Part shown: piece after piece, positions 14,001-23,669 of the stretch
Position numbering within the stretch: position 1 is the stretch's first letter
Layout of the letters: each line of letters begins with the position of its first letter
NCBI GenBank assembly: GCA_029298735.1
Contig: JANSLP010000066.1
Location: forward strand, 62,001-126,000
Length of the DNA: 64,000 nt
Source: Ophiostoma sp. CBS 140.51
Lineage: Eukaryota > Ascomycota > Sordariomycetes > Ophiostomatales > Ophiostomataceae
Direction of reading: 5' to 3'
Program-made: the position numbers and the translations under genes
Notes under the pieces: generated by a model
Told to the model about the DNA's origin: nothing
What the model saw: only the letters and a program-made list of their open reading frames with translations
Databases searched by the model: none

Positions 14001-14500
14001 GGTTGACCATTGCCCCAAGTCGCAAATCCCGACCGAACCCTGCGTTGTCGAAGCCGGCATGCCTGCATATCTCGTTGTCGAGGTCAGCATACCGCCTTGG
14101 TTCGTTTGATAGTCGAGTAACTCGACTCAACTCCGGCAGAGGACACGCACAGGATATCAGGAGGGATTGGGAGGAGGATGTCAACACCAAAAGGCCCGTC
14201 CCGAGAGCCGGCACAAAAAAGGCCAGACTGTGCCAGAGCAAGTGCACCGATTCGCCGCGACAAGCATGCACAGCTCACTGCATGCATGCCTGGTTTACAA
14301 TATTTGCACACCGCTCAATCGCTTTTTATGTTGTTGATTGCCTTCTCACTTCTTTTGTTTGTTGATTTTGGCAGTTCCTCCTATTCATCCGGGCCCCTTT
14401 TTCCATATTCGTTATGGTTGCCCCGTCCCATTGGGTCTTTTTTTTCATAATCATTTCTCGTTTTCTAATTCCTTTCTCTTTATCAGAATCCTCCTCCTTT
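11041..14500. other. Intergenic region upstream of RfeG
   Basis: No gene supported. The part next to the RfeG start is purine-rich on the + strand, hence pyrimidine-rich on the RfeG sense strand, as expected for a fungal leader or promoter. A 321-codon open frame on the minus strand (12193-13158) and a 191-codon one on the plus strand (13790-14365) lack motifs and codon bias. TACTCCGT near 13870 is a heptamer also seen upstream of the muramidase-like gene. Confidence 0.5.
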
Positions 14501-17197
14501 TCATCCAGTCTCGAGATCCTTGGCAAAGTGCCAGTCTTGGTGCACCTGCAGGCTGTCTGGATGGTCAAAAGTGTCTCCACAGCGTTGGCAGGTAAGTGAT
14601 CCTGCTGCTGTCGCTGCCGCTGCCGCTGCCGTTGTCGCCCCTGCTCCATTGCTCCCACCACTGTCCTCTTTTTTGGTCGGCGACCTGGCCCGGTTTTGGA
14701 AGAACGACGAGATGGGGTTGGCCGGGAAAGTCGGGGCTGCTCGCTTAAGAGGGACATGACCTCGCAGACGTGTTGACGACGCTGTTGGTGTTGGTGTTGA
14801 TGCTGCCGACGTAGGCTTCTCCTGTCTTTCCTGTCTCTCCTGCCTCTCCTGCTTGTCCATCGCCTGCAGCTCCCGGGCGACATGCCAGTCCTCATGCTCT
14901 TGCAGCTGGATGGCGGCCGGAAAGGACTTTCTGCAGCGGCCACATGCAAAGGGGCCACCAGAAGCGCTGTCGCCTTCGTTTGCGTGACCAATCCTGGACA
15001 CGTCGTCGTCTTTTGGCTTGAAATATGTGGGTACGCTCGAAACATTGGACGAGGACAATGCTGCACCCGCGTCTGCGACCGTGGTGATTGTCGAACGTCG
15101 GCTGCTGGCCGACGACGTGGCTCGAGGTTGTTCGTCAACTAGCCTGGCACGCTCCGCTCCCCCTATTCCTTGCCCCTGTCGAGCAACGGCATGTTCTGCT
15201 TCTCTTTGAAACAAAAATGGGAGGGTTGCCGTGTTGTTTGTGTCCGTAGCGTCACGATGGTCCGTTCGTCGCCGTTTTGTGAGCGGCATTGCCTCGTCAA
15301 AATCACCGGCTTCCCGAAGACTGTTATCAAGGTCGTCTTGATCTTCGTCTTCGTTTTCGTCTCGACCCCCACTCTCTTCCGATATCTCAGTCGGCTTAGA
15401 CATAGTACTTGCCGGCTTTGCAGTCGCCTTTTGAAAAAAAGACTCGATGCTCTTGTTGTTCTTGACCGGCTCCTCGAAGCCATCCACGCTGATGGCAAGA
15501 TGGGCACACGGCCATAGCACATCGGCCCGCTGCGCCTGCTCGAGCAGCTGTGTGCCCAGTTTCAGCAGCTTGTCTTCGTCGAGTGGCGTGCCGTCACGCG
15601 GTATCCGAGTCTGTCGTGATTTCCAATGGTAGCCGTTGCTGCCGTCCCCGTAGTGCAGACGAATGGTCTGTGGGAGGCGTAGCTGTTGGAAGTGTTGCTG
15701 ATGTGCAGATGTGTGTACCGTTGTTGCTGGGAGCGGGTCGTCACCGCCACTTGCCTCGTTCTTGTCGTCCTTGTCGTCCTTCTCCTCCTTTCCATCTGCA
15801 GAGACAGTCGCCGCTGCAAGCAAAGCCAGCGACAGCTTCTCGTCCAACAAGCGGCATTTAAGCTCGGCGGCATAGACGCGCAGCCACCTTATGGCCTGGT
15901 CCATGGTCTTGAGCGGAGGCTGGAAGGACTTGGCTGAAATAATAGACTTGATCTCGGTGCGCGCAGTGACTTCGCTAGTGTCGATGCCGCGAACCATGCC
16001 GTGAATATGATAACCGGCCTCTTGGTCTTTAAGCTTGGCCTGCATTTGTGCAAGGGAAAGGGTGCGCAGTTCAGATATGGACTCGGTGTCGAAGGCGGCA
16101 ATGACACGGGCGCCCATCTTGCCACCAAGGCCGCGTAGCTTAGTGACGGACTTGAGACCCCCCAAAAAGGTGGCGACGGCACGCGGGCGAACAACAGTCT
16201 GCTTGTTGGGCTTGTGCTGGCTGGAGCCAAGTTTGCTGAGCATTTTGTTGGAGGCGATACCGGCTGAGCAGCGGAATTGGAGTTTGTCGCTGAGGGCCTG
16301 GCGGACAGCACGGATGATGCGCGCACCCTCGAGCATGGCCACATCGTCCCAGTCAATAACCCGTTCGTTGATGTGCTCACTATCCTCGTCTTCCTTGTGC
16401 TCTTCCTCATGTGTGCTTCTGTTCTCATCTTCCACAGCGCCTTCCTCTCGCTCTGTAGGCTTGCTCCCTGTCCCTCCTTTGTCGTCAATGATATCGCTGC
16501 CTGTCGCGGCCCAGTCGAGATCGGCTTCGGTCACGGGCGGTAGAGGCAGGAACGCAGTCGGTTGATCGTGATGGTGCTTGTGGTAGTCGGCGAGCACATC
16601 CGAGTAAAGCCGGTTGACCAGAAGCTCATGGACGTAGGCCGAGAGATCGACAAAGACCTCGTCGATGCCAGCCTTTTCAAGTTTACAGGCCTGGGCACCA
16701 GTGCCGGGCAAGCTTTCTTTTATGGTCGCGAGGATCTCGCGCGAGCGGATGCGGTACGGCTCGAGCGAGACCTTGTGTTCGGCCATGGCGCTGAAGGCGT
16801 CCTCGCGGTACGCCCACTGGGTCTCACCCTCTTTCCACGTGGGCACATGTTGCACGACAAGATCTGGGCACAGACGCTTGGCCTCGGCGGCACTGATCAT
16901 GCGGCTGATGCCAAAGGCGCGGGCCGGGTAATTGACGGCGATGATGTTGCGCCATTGTTGGACAACGAGTGGTGTTTCCTCGGCGGTGCCGAGACGGCGC
17001 ATCTCACACTGCGCATAGTAGGCATCGAGGTCGATGTGGGCAATGACGCGGAGGGGACAGGTCGGGGCTGCTGCTGCGAAGTCGGCTAGCTGTTTGTACG
17101 TGAAGCGAGATGTTCTGGCTCCATCATGGCGAGAGGTCGCCTCGTCTTGAAGAGACGCGGCTGGATTCTGCGCCGGCGACGGTCCGGTCGGAGGCAT
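14501..17197 (-). CDS. rad30: DNA polymerase eta (Y-family translesion polymerase) with two UBZ fingers
   Basis: A single exon of 898 residues. Pol eta inserts bases opposite UV photoproducts such as cyclobutane dimers and is recruited to stalled forks by ubiquitinated PCNA. The palm motif HIDLDAYYAQCE (54-65) supplies the first metal-binding Asp (D56), and KAGIDEVFVDLS (175-186) supplies D179 and E180. The thumb/helix-hairpin segment GIASNKMLSKLGSSQHKPNK is intact, and a little-finger domain follows. An acidic insert separates palm and thumb (about 240-285). The C-terminus has two C2H2 ubiquitin-binding fingers: CGRCRKSF with EHEDWH, and CQRCGDTF with HQDWHF, the latter almost at the end. 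Many orthologues carry one UBZ. The usual ASIDE is AGIDE here and the steric-gate pair is YY. The family assignment is secure. Confidence 0.96.
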   Translation of the reverse strand: MPPTGPSPAQNPAASLQDEATSRHDGARTSRFTYKQLADFAAAAPTCPLRVIAHIDLDAYYAQCEMRRLGTAEETPLVVQQWRNIIAVNYPARAFGISRMISAAEAKRLCPDLVVQHVPTWKEGETQWAYREDAFSAMAEHKVSLEPYRIRSREILATIKESLPGTGAQACKLEKAGIDEVFVDLSAYVHELLVNRLYSDVLADYHKHHHDQPTAFLPLPPVTEADLDWAATGSDIIDDKGGTGSKPTEREEGAVEDENRSTHEEEHKEDEDSEHINERVIDWDDVAMLEGARIIRAVRQALSDKLQFRCSAGIASNKMLSKLGSSQHKPNKQTVVRPRAVATFLGGLKSVTKLRGLGGKMGARVIAAFDTESISELRTLSLAQMQAKLKDQEAGYHIHGMVRGIDTSEVTARTEIKSIISAKSFQPPLKTMDQAIRWLRVYAAELKCRLLDEKLSLALLAAATVSADGKEEKDDKDDKNEASGGDDPLPATTVHTSAHQQHFQQLRLPQTIRLHYGDGSNGYHWKSRQTRIPRDGTPLDEDKLLKLGTQLLEQAQRADVLWPCAHLAISVDGFEEPVKNNKSIESFFQKATAKPASTMSKPTEISEESGGRDENEDEDQDDLDNSLREAGDFDEAMPLTKRRRTDHRDATDTNNTATLPFLFQREAEHAVARQGQGIGGAERARLVDEQPRATSSASSRRSTITTVADAGAALSSSNVSSVPTYFKPKDDDVSRIGHANEGDSASGGPFACGRCRKSFPAAIQLQEHEDWHVARELQAMDKQERQERQERQEKPTSAASTPTPTASSTRLRGHVPLKRAAPTFPANPISSFFQNRARSPTKKEDSGGSNGAGATTAAAAAATAAGSLTCQRCGDTFDHPDSLQVHQDWHFAKDLETG

Positions 17198-17952
17198 GTG
17201 GTGCCGATGGGTAGAGGCGATACATAAGTGATGCAGGCCGATGGGTGAGGCCGATGTTGAGGCCGAATATTGTGGATGCGGATTGACAGTGAAGGTCGTT
17301 AAGAAAAAGATCGGCTAGAGCTGTGGCAAGAATCGTAAACGTAGTGCAAATGCTGAAGGCAAACGCGTTAATGAGCTTGCCCCGCGTTTGTTTAGCTCCA
17401 GGTTTGAGTGGGCCTCCACCGCGTCGTCCCGTGACGTCCCCTGTAATTGTAAAGTGCTGCTAATTATGGAAGGAAGCTCACACAAACAATACATGTTGTC
17501 AGGGGCTTTTTGTTTATTTTGTTACATATTATTGTGTAATTATGTTTGTTTTATTCGTAAATTTAAATTGAATTTTTTTTTTTAAATGTATAAGGTGCTT
17601 TACATGGATTTTTTAACGTTTGATTATTAAAAGAAAAAGAAAAAAAAAAGGGGGGGGGGTATTGAACATTAAAGTAGAACGGAATTTATCATTATCGTTT
17701 TGCTCAGCCCCTTTCCTCTTTAAACTTCGAGGAGCAGAAGCCACATCACCAGCCAACATACAGCCGATATTCTATGGCCTATCCTCAGCGCATCGCAGGG
17801 TACGGTAACAAACGTTAACTATTCCGACACCTGGGGCGTAGTTGGCAATGTGGGGAAGGATCTGGGTATCAATATGCCATTATGGTCACCAACTCCACAT
17901 CTCCCCTGTGTTCGGAGTGTCGAAGTGTTGGAGTGAGATTGTCGTCGCATAT

Positions 17953-18155
17953 CGGAGTAGGTGTAATCTCCAATTTTGTAGTTTTAAGGTTCCAAGTTTT
18001 CCAACATACGGTTCCTGAACTATTGTCCATTGTGGTTAGTCCTCTAAAGAAAACGCTTGACTCTAATCTAACCTTGCAACTGGATAGTGATATGGACCAT
18101 TTAGGGCCGGAGTACTAAATAGATGGTCTACTCCGAGCTGTCATTCTCTACTCCG
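17953..18155. promoter_or_regulatory. CGGAGTA / TACTCCG heptamer array
   Basis: CGGAGTA occurs at 17953-17959 and 18108-18114, and its inverse TACTCCG at 18129-18135 and 18149-18155. The copies at 18108 and 18129 form a perfect inverted repeat with a 14-bp gap. CGG half-sites facing CCG resemble binding sites of dimeric Zn2Cys6 regulators. Related heptamers occur elsewhere in the window (about 13870, 27013, 58327), so the motif may be a genome-wide repeated word and not specific to this promoter. Confidence 0.4.
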
Positions 18156-18276
18156 AAGCATCTACTATCTGTCTGGGCTTGTATATTTTCTGGGGAATTT
18201 GTGGGGAATTGTTGGTTGTTAGAGGACGACCCCGGAATCTGGGGCATTTTTGTTTGATAAAACGGTCGAGTATCCT

Positions 18277-18289
18277 CATAAATAAATAC
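18277..18289 (+). promoter_or_regulatory. Possible TATA-like element for the muramidase-like gene
   Basis: ATAAATAAATACA lies 85-97 bp before the proposed ATG at 18374, a plausible TATA position given a short leader. Evidence is positional only. Confidence 0.35.
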
Positions 18290-18373
18290 AAGGTGTCATC
18301 CTGATGTTTACAGAAAGTCAATTCTTCTTTCATTGTTCACAAATTCAACTACTTTAAATCCCACACAACAACC

Positions 18374-20008
18374 ATGAAAGGACTTCTCGCTACTGGTCTC
18401 GCGGCCGCTTCGTTTGCCGCTGCGCACCCCGGCCACTCGTTGCCACCCGCGACGCTGTTCCAGCCAACGGTCAAGACGGGCCTCGAGGTGCTGATCGAAT
18501 CCAACTACAAGCAGCTGGAAGGCAAGAATGTGCTTATGCTGACGAATCCAACGGGCATCACGACGGGTCTCGAGCTGGGCATTGACGTGATGGTGCAAGA
18601 CGGCACGGTCAACCTGGTGGGCGTTATGGGCCCGGAGCACGGATTCCGGGGCACGTCACAGAACGGCGGCGGCGAGTCGACCTTTGTCGACGCCAAGACC
18701 GGCCTGACCGTTTATGTGGGTTCTCCGATAGTCCTCCGACAGTCCACTGGACTAGACTGTAACGATTTGCTGACCACGTAGGACGCATATAATGTCAACA
18801 CGACGGTGCTGACGTCGTACATTGCTGAGTCCGGGGCCGACACAGTGCTGTTTGACATTCAGGACGTTGGTGCTCGCTTCTATACCTGTATGTCCTCCCA
18901 CACTCGCCCTCTCTTTTGTTTTCAAAAATTGTTTTCAAAAATATCTTCTCACGCTCTCCTCAGACATCTGGGCTATGTATGACACGATGGTTGCCGCCGC
19001 GATGAGCAATGTCTCGTATGTCGTGCTAGACCGGCCCAATCCAATCACGGGCATGAACGCGTTCGGCCCAGTGCTCAACGAGAGCTTCATCAACTCGTAC
19101 GTGGGCCGGCGCGCCATTGCGCAGGCGCACGGCATGACGGCGGGCGAGCTGGCCAAAATGTTTGTGGGCGAGGGCTGGATCAAAGAGACGGCGGGCGGTG
19201 CGGACCTCACGTCGTTGACCGTTATCCCGATGAAGGGCTGGAATCGGCACATGACTTTTGCCCAGACCGGCCTGCCGTGGGTCATCCCGAGTCCGAGTAA
19301 GGAGCTACCATTTTTTTATAACTTTCTACGTTCCACACGAGTGACTGCACGAGTGACTGTTTACTGACGACATTGAAAATATAGACATGCCTACGGTCGA
19401 TACAGCCATGATGTACCCGGGCACGTGCATGTTTGAGGGCACCAGCATTGCCGAGGGCCGTGGCACGACGACTCCGTTTGAGGTGGGTTCTTTCTTCTCT
19501 TCTTGCGTCGTTTTGTCGTTTTGTCGTTTTGTCTTTGTCTCCATACTGACTCCCTCAGATTATTGGCGCGCCCTGGACAAACGAGACGTGGACTACGACC
19601 ATGCGCAGCCAGAACATCTCCCTCACCGACTACCGCTTCCAGTGCTTCACGCCCGTGTCCAATAAATTTGAAAACGAGGTCTGCTGCGGCGTGCAGACGT
19701 ACCTGCGGCCGCAGACAAAGGAAGACTACGCGAATCTCGACCCTGTCTACATCGGCCTCAACTTGCTGTGGGCGGCCCGCAACCTGTACGCCGACGGCTC
19801 GACGAGCGGCAGCGGAAACACGACCAACAGCTTCCACTGGACGTTCAATGGCGCGAGCGCCACTACCTACGACGTGGATGTGCTAACGGGAAGCACGCTG
19901 GTGCGCGAGGGCATCGAGGCAGGCCTGACGCCAGATGCTATCCGCGAGGCGTGGACCCCGGCGCTGGACGTGTTCAAGAAGAAGCGGAAGCACTACCTGA
20001 TCTACTAA
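18374..20008 (+). CDS. Secreted NamZ/DUF1343 (GH171) exo-beta-N-acetylmuramidase-like enzyme
   Basis: Five exons (18374-18715, 18782-18887, 18964-19296, 19385-19482, 19559-20008) give 442 residues; all four introns are 66-88 bp and keep phase. Residues 1 to about 17 form a signal peptide (hydrophobic Leu/Ala core, AAA before HPG). The mature protein has DUF1343 landmarks: VLMLTNPTGIT (53-63), GPEHGFRG (86-93), LFDIQDVGARFYTY (137-150), then YVVLDRPNPITG, MYPGTCMFEGT and ISEGRGTT-like IAEGRGTT near the middle. Bacterial NamZ members remove non-reducing MurNAc from peptidoglycan, so a secreted fungal version would most simply recycle or attack bacterial wall material. Substrate is inferred from family. 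The gene ends 328 bp from the end of the convergent CYP505 gene. Confidence 0.88.
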
Positions 20009-20336
20009 AGAGGATCAGACGGCATGATAGGGGGGTGTCACGGACGGTCTGCAGAACCTACGTGAACAATTGTTGCGTTAATTTCAAAAGAAGAAATGTA
20101 TTGGGATGAACTTGAAAGGTCAGCGGATGTCCTGACCTCGGACTTCCGGAATAACTCTGGCCGGCCCGCAAGTGAGACCAATAACCCCCTCCTTCCAAAA
20201 CCTCATCAAAATGTCACAGTTCAATCATTCTTAAATTTATAAAGACAAATGCGTTTTGCACTATTCAAATATGCGCAGACATGGATTTTGGTTTAACGTA
20301 CGTTATCGAATGAAAACGCCTCCATAAACAAACACC
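20009..20336. other. Convergent 3' intergenic region
   Basis: This is shared 3' flank of the muramidase-like gene (+) and the CYP505 gene (-). It is AT-rich with possible polyadenylation-type A/T stretches. No coding sequence is seen. Confidence 0.5.
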
Positions 20337-23300
20337 TCAAGTGAACACATCCGTCACGAAGCGCTCGTTATGGCGCTGTTGCATCCAGGCGGCCGCCTCT
20401 TCTTCTGTTGCCGCCACCGCTCCACCCTCTCCAGCTTGGGCACGTGCCCGCTCCAGGATCAGTTTAAGAGCTGCCGCGCCCAAGTCCTTGGCCACCTGTC
20501 CACTACCACAGGTGTACACCTTGGCGCCGGCCTTCCACTGTTTGACAACATCGTCTTTGTCGTGTAGTAAGCGCTCCGGCACATAGCGGCAGCCAGCAGC
20601 CAACTTGTTCTCCGGATCTTTGGAGAAGGCATAACGAACATCGACGACACCGTCGCGGACCCATTCGTCGACTTCGTCGGCATACAGTCGGTCAGCCTCG
20701 GGGCTACGGCAGCCGACAAAGAAAGTGGCAGGTGCCAGTTTGCGGTTGCCGCTGCGGATCTGGACGGCACGTTCTTGCAAAAATCCACGGAAGGGGGCGA
20801 AACCAGAACCGGCACAGAACATGAGAAGAGGTGTGGATTCAGGGTCGGCGGGCAGACGGAAGAACTGGTTGGTGGCGCGGACGGCAACGAGGGCCTGGTC
20901 GCCCGGCTGGAGCGACTTGAGATAGGTTCCGGTGGCGCCGCGGAATTTACGGGGCGATGTCTTCGTTCCGTTCTTCGCGATGGCTTTGTCCGCGCCTTGC
21001 CATGCCGGTTCGTCAATGACGCTGTAACAGAGGGCGCACGAGTTCGGGCTGGCGAGCGGGGAGGACGCAATGGAATAGTGACGTGCACGGAGGGGTGGCA
21101 GCATCACGAGAAAACTGGCCAGAGGCAGTTCGACACTGGGGTTCTGTTCGAGCAGATCGAGGAGAGACGTGCGGTGCTCGATGATGGTGGTGGTGAATGC
21201 GGCCGGGCTGTCGAGCAGAGCACTCAATCTCTTGGCCTCAGCACCATCCTTGCCGTGCTCGCTGTGGTAGGCTAGCTCCCGCAGCACATCAATGTCCTTT
21301 CGTGTCGCCGGCAGCGCCAGCTCGACGTATCCGCGCAGCAGTTCGGCCAGCGCAATGGGAGTGTCTGTGGGTAGCGTTGTAGGCCCGCCCTTTTTAATGG
21401 TGACGACGGCGTCCCAGGGGAGACGGAAACGCTGAATGACACGACGCACATCTTCATCGGGGTTGAGTGGGAGCACGGCCAAATAGTCACCCGTGTGGTA
21501 GGTCATGTCAGACGGCAGCTGGAACTCAATATGGCGCTTCTCGGGCTGCCCCGGTGCAGTGAGCTGTCGTGCGGCTGTGACCTTGGCCCAGAACAGCTTT
21601 TGTTGCAGGTGGGTTGCGCGCTGCTCGGTGGAGATGTCCATGTCCATCGTGGGCACTTGCACTTTTTTGTCGTCACCGTTATTAAATGCCGCCGCATCGT
21701 CGGCGCTCGGCAAAGCCTTCCACAGAACATTCTCTGTCCACTTGGCAAAATCGCCAAACATGTCGCGCTGCGAGGCATCCGACACGCCGCGCTCGACCAC
21801 ACGTGTGGCACCATGCCCCTCGAGCAGACTGTCAACGAGTGTCGGGATGCGCTGATAGGTCGAGGCCCAATCGACGTGGCCGCAGCCAAAGACGGCAAAG
21901 CGAGTGCCGGCAAAAGCGTCCTTGGCCTCGACAAGCTCGAGCCACGCGACGAAGCGAGCGGCATTGTCAGGTGGCTGACCTTCGTAGGATGCCGTGATGA
22001 CGACGGTCGTCGTGTTGGGGCCCTTGGGCACGTGCTCGACCGCAGTGTCGAGGTCATGAACAGTGGCTATGTAGCCGCGTTGGCCGGCTTCGACGGCGAG
22101 TGACTGCGCGAGGGACTGGCAGGTGCCCGTGTTGGAGCCGTAGAGAATGGCAAGAGTGGGGCCGTCGGATCCCTTAACGCCATTGATGCCGTTCACTCCA
22201 TCTGTCTTCAATGACAGGCCGTTGGCAGGTTCGGCCGGCGTGCCTGTGAGGCGTTGCAATAGCTGTGTCGCGTTGATGCCCGGCCGCAGTTTGACATGCA
22301 CATATGTGTTCTTGGGCTTGATGGTCAGCGTCTGCTGGACCTGCATCTTGTAGTTGGGATCGGCGAGCGATATGGTAAAGTTCTGCAGCAGCAAAGCCGT
22401 CACGAGCAGTGCCTCCTGCCAGGCAAAAGCCCGGCCAATGCACGCCCGCAGACCGGTGCCGAAGGGCTTCCATGCGTTCTTGGGCAGCTTGGAAAAGTTC
22501 TCGTCGAGCATGCGCTCCGGGCGAAACTGGTCGGCATCCTCGCCCCAGACTTTGGGATCACGCTGGATCTTGCCCAGCAAACAAAGAACCGGGGCACCGC
22601 GGGGGATCTCGTACTTGCCGCCGGCGACCGTGACCTTTTCGTCCTTGTTCTCGGGCCGCACGCCACGCGCAAAACCGGGCGCAGTTGGCGACAGGCGCAG
22701 CGTCTCTCGAAGCACGGCATTGAGGTAGGGCAGCTCGTTGAGGGTATGGGGCTCAATGCGGCCTGTGCCAAGAACGCGGTCGACTTCTTGTTGTGCGGCG
22801 AAGAATGTCGATGGGTTGAGGAGCAGGTACATGAATGCAAACGACAAGAGACCAGATGTCGTTTCGTGCCCGGCCACCAAGAATGTCTGCATATTGGCCG
22901 CAATCAGCTCATCCCGCATCGACTCGCCCGTCTTGGGGTCTTTGCCGTGAATCATGTTGTTGAGCAGATCCTTCTTGTCGGTGGGGTTGTCGCGACGGTG
23001 CTGCACCAGGTCGCGGCCTACGGTGCCCATGTACTCGGCATCGGCCTTGAGCTGGGCCACGTAGGATGGCTGCAGCAAAAGTTTGATGCGCTGGCCGATC
23101 TGGCCAAACTGACTGCGGGCGGCCAGCGTGTTGGTCATGGCCTGGACGTATGGGTGCACAGTGTCCGAGTAGAACGAATTGAAGCGGTAGTCCATGGCAC
23201 ACAATGCAATGGTGTCGAGTGTCAGGCGTGTAAAGTCTTCTGTGAGCAGCACCGTCGACTCGGAGCCGAGCCGTGCCCACTTCATGACCATCTGGGTGGC

Positions 23301-23669
23301 AATGTCGTGCATTTCGTCAAACATGTTCTGGATGGCCAATGGCCCAAAGGCTGGCATCAAGATGCGATGAGCCTGTAACCAGTCCGCGTCTTTTTCGGAT
23401 GGCGATGTGAAGAGTCCACGAGCTCGGGCGGGTGCATTTTGTACAAGTGCTGGGGGTGGTAGTTTGTAGAAGCGCGTCTCGTCACACAGTTCGTCAAAGA
23501 TGTCGAAGCCGCCTACAAAAAGACGATCGTTGCCGCCGAGGGACAGTTTGATGATTGGGCCGTAGATGTCGGAGACGTGTTCGATTTCATGGATGGGCAC
23601 CTCGCCCTGGACGTCGAGCAGGTTGCCAATGAGCGGCCAGCCGGCCGGGCCAGGAATTTGTTCCGTCAT
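20337..23669 (-). CDS. Self-sufficient CYP505 cytochrome P450 / NADPH-P450 reductase fusion
   Basis: A single exon of 1110 residues, normal for the CYP505 (P450foxy, BM3-like) family. Members hydroxylate fatty acids, alcohols or related chains near the omega end, using NADPH passed through FAD and FMN in the same polypeptide. P450 landmarks are the I-helix AGHETTS (266-272), ExxR as RETLR (321-325), and the heme loop FGTGLRACIGRAF with Cys410 as thiolate ligand. A short Gly/Asn-rich linker (about 488-503) leads to the FMN domain (LAILYGSNTGT, 507-517). The FAD domain carries ARHYSIASSP and the NADPH domain MFCAGSGFAPFRGF; the end, ERFVTDVFT, is typical. There is no signal anchor at the N-terminus (MTEQIPGPAGWPLIGN), so it is probably cytosolic. 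All domains look intact. Confidence 0.96.
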   Translation of the reverse strand: MTEQIPGPAGWPLIGNLLDVQGEVPIHEIEHVSDIYGPIIKLSLGGNDRLFVGGFDIFDELCDETRFYKLPPPALVQNAPARARGLFTSPSEKDADWLQAHRILMPAFGPLAIQNMFDEMHDIATQMVMKWARLGSESTVLLTEDFTRLTLDTIALCAMDYRFNSFYSDTVHPYVQAMTNTLAARSQFGQIGQRIKLLLQPSYVAQLKADAEYMGTVGRDLVQHRRDNPTDKKDLLNNMIHGKDPKTGESMRDELIAANMQTFLVAGHETTSGLLSFAFMYLLLNPSTFFAAQQEVDRVLGTGRIEPHTLNELPYLNAVLRETLRLSPTAPGFARGVRPENKDEKVTVAGGKYEIPRGAPVLCLLGKIQRDPKVWGEDADQFRPERMLDENFSKLPKNAWKPFGTGLRACIGRAFAWQEALLVTALLLQNFTISLADPNYKMQVQQTLTIKPKNTYVHVKLRPGINATQLLQRLTGTPAEPANGLSLKTDGVNGINGVKGSDGPTLAILYGSNTGTCQSLAQSLAVEAGQRGYIATVHDLDTAVEHVPKGPNTTTVVITASYEGQPPDNAARFVAWLELVEAKDAFAGTRFAVFGCGHVDWASTYQRIPTLVDSLLEGHGATRVVERGVSDASQRDMFGDFAKWTENVLWKALPSADDAAAFNNGDDKKVQVPTMDMDISTEQRATHLQQKLFWAKVTAARQLTAPGQPEKRHIEFQLPSDMTYHTGDYLAVLPLNPDEDVRRVIQRFRLPWDAVVTIKKGGPTTLPTDTPIALAELLRGYVELALPATRKDIDVLRELAYHSEHGKDGAEAKRLSALLDSPAAFTTTIIEHRTSLLDLLEQNPSVELPLASFLVMLPPLRARHYSIASSPLASPNSCALCYSVIDEPAWQGADKAIAKNGTKTSPRKFRGATGTYLKSLQPGDQALVAVRATNQFFRLPADPESTPLLMFCAGSGFAPFRGFLQERAVQIRSGNRKLAPATFFVGCRSPEADRLYADEVDEWVRDGVVDVRYAFSKDPENKLAAGCRYVPERLLHDKDDVVKQWKAGAKVYTCGSGQVAKDLGAAALKLILERARAQAGEGGAVAATEEEAAAWMQQRHNERFVTDVFT

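Larger units (their letters stand above)
17198..18373. other. Divergent intergenic region, pol eta / muramidase-like gene
   Basis: This 1.2-kb region holds both promoters. The middle (17480-17660) is AT-rich and contains an A-rich run ending in ten G (17650-17659). The 400 bp before the muramidase-like gene contain repeated CGGAGTA/TACTCCG heptamers, listed separately. No coding sequence is seen. Confidence 0.6.

Noticed and set aside
13790..14365. 191-codon open frame on the plus strand
   Set aside because: No motif, and composition unlike the real genes here; it overlaps a competing minus-strand frame.
22296..23378. 360-codon open frame antisense to the CYP505 gene
   Set aside because: Shadow of a GC-rich coding strand; the CYP505 frame carries every family motif.
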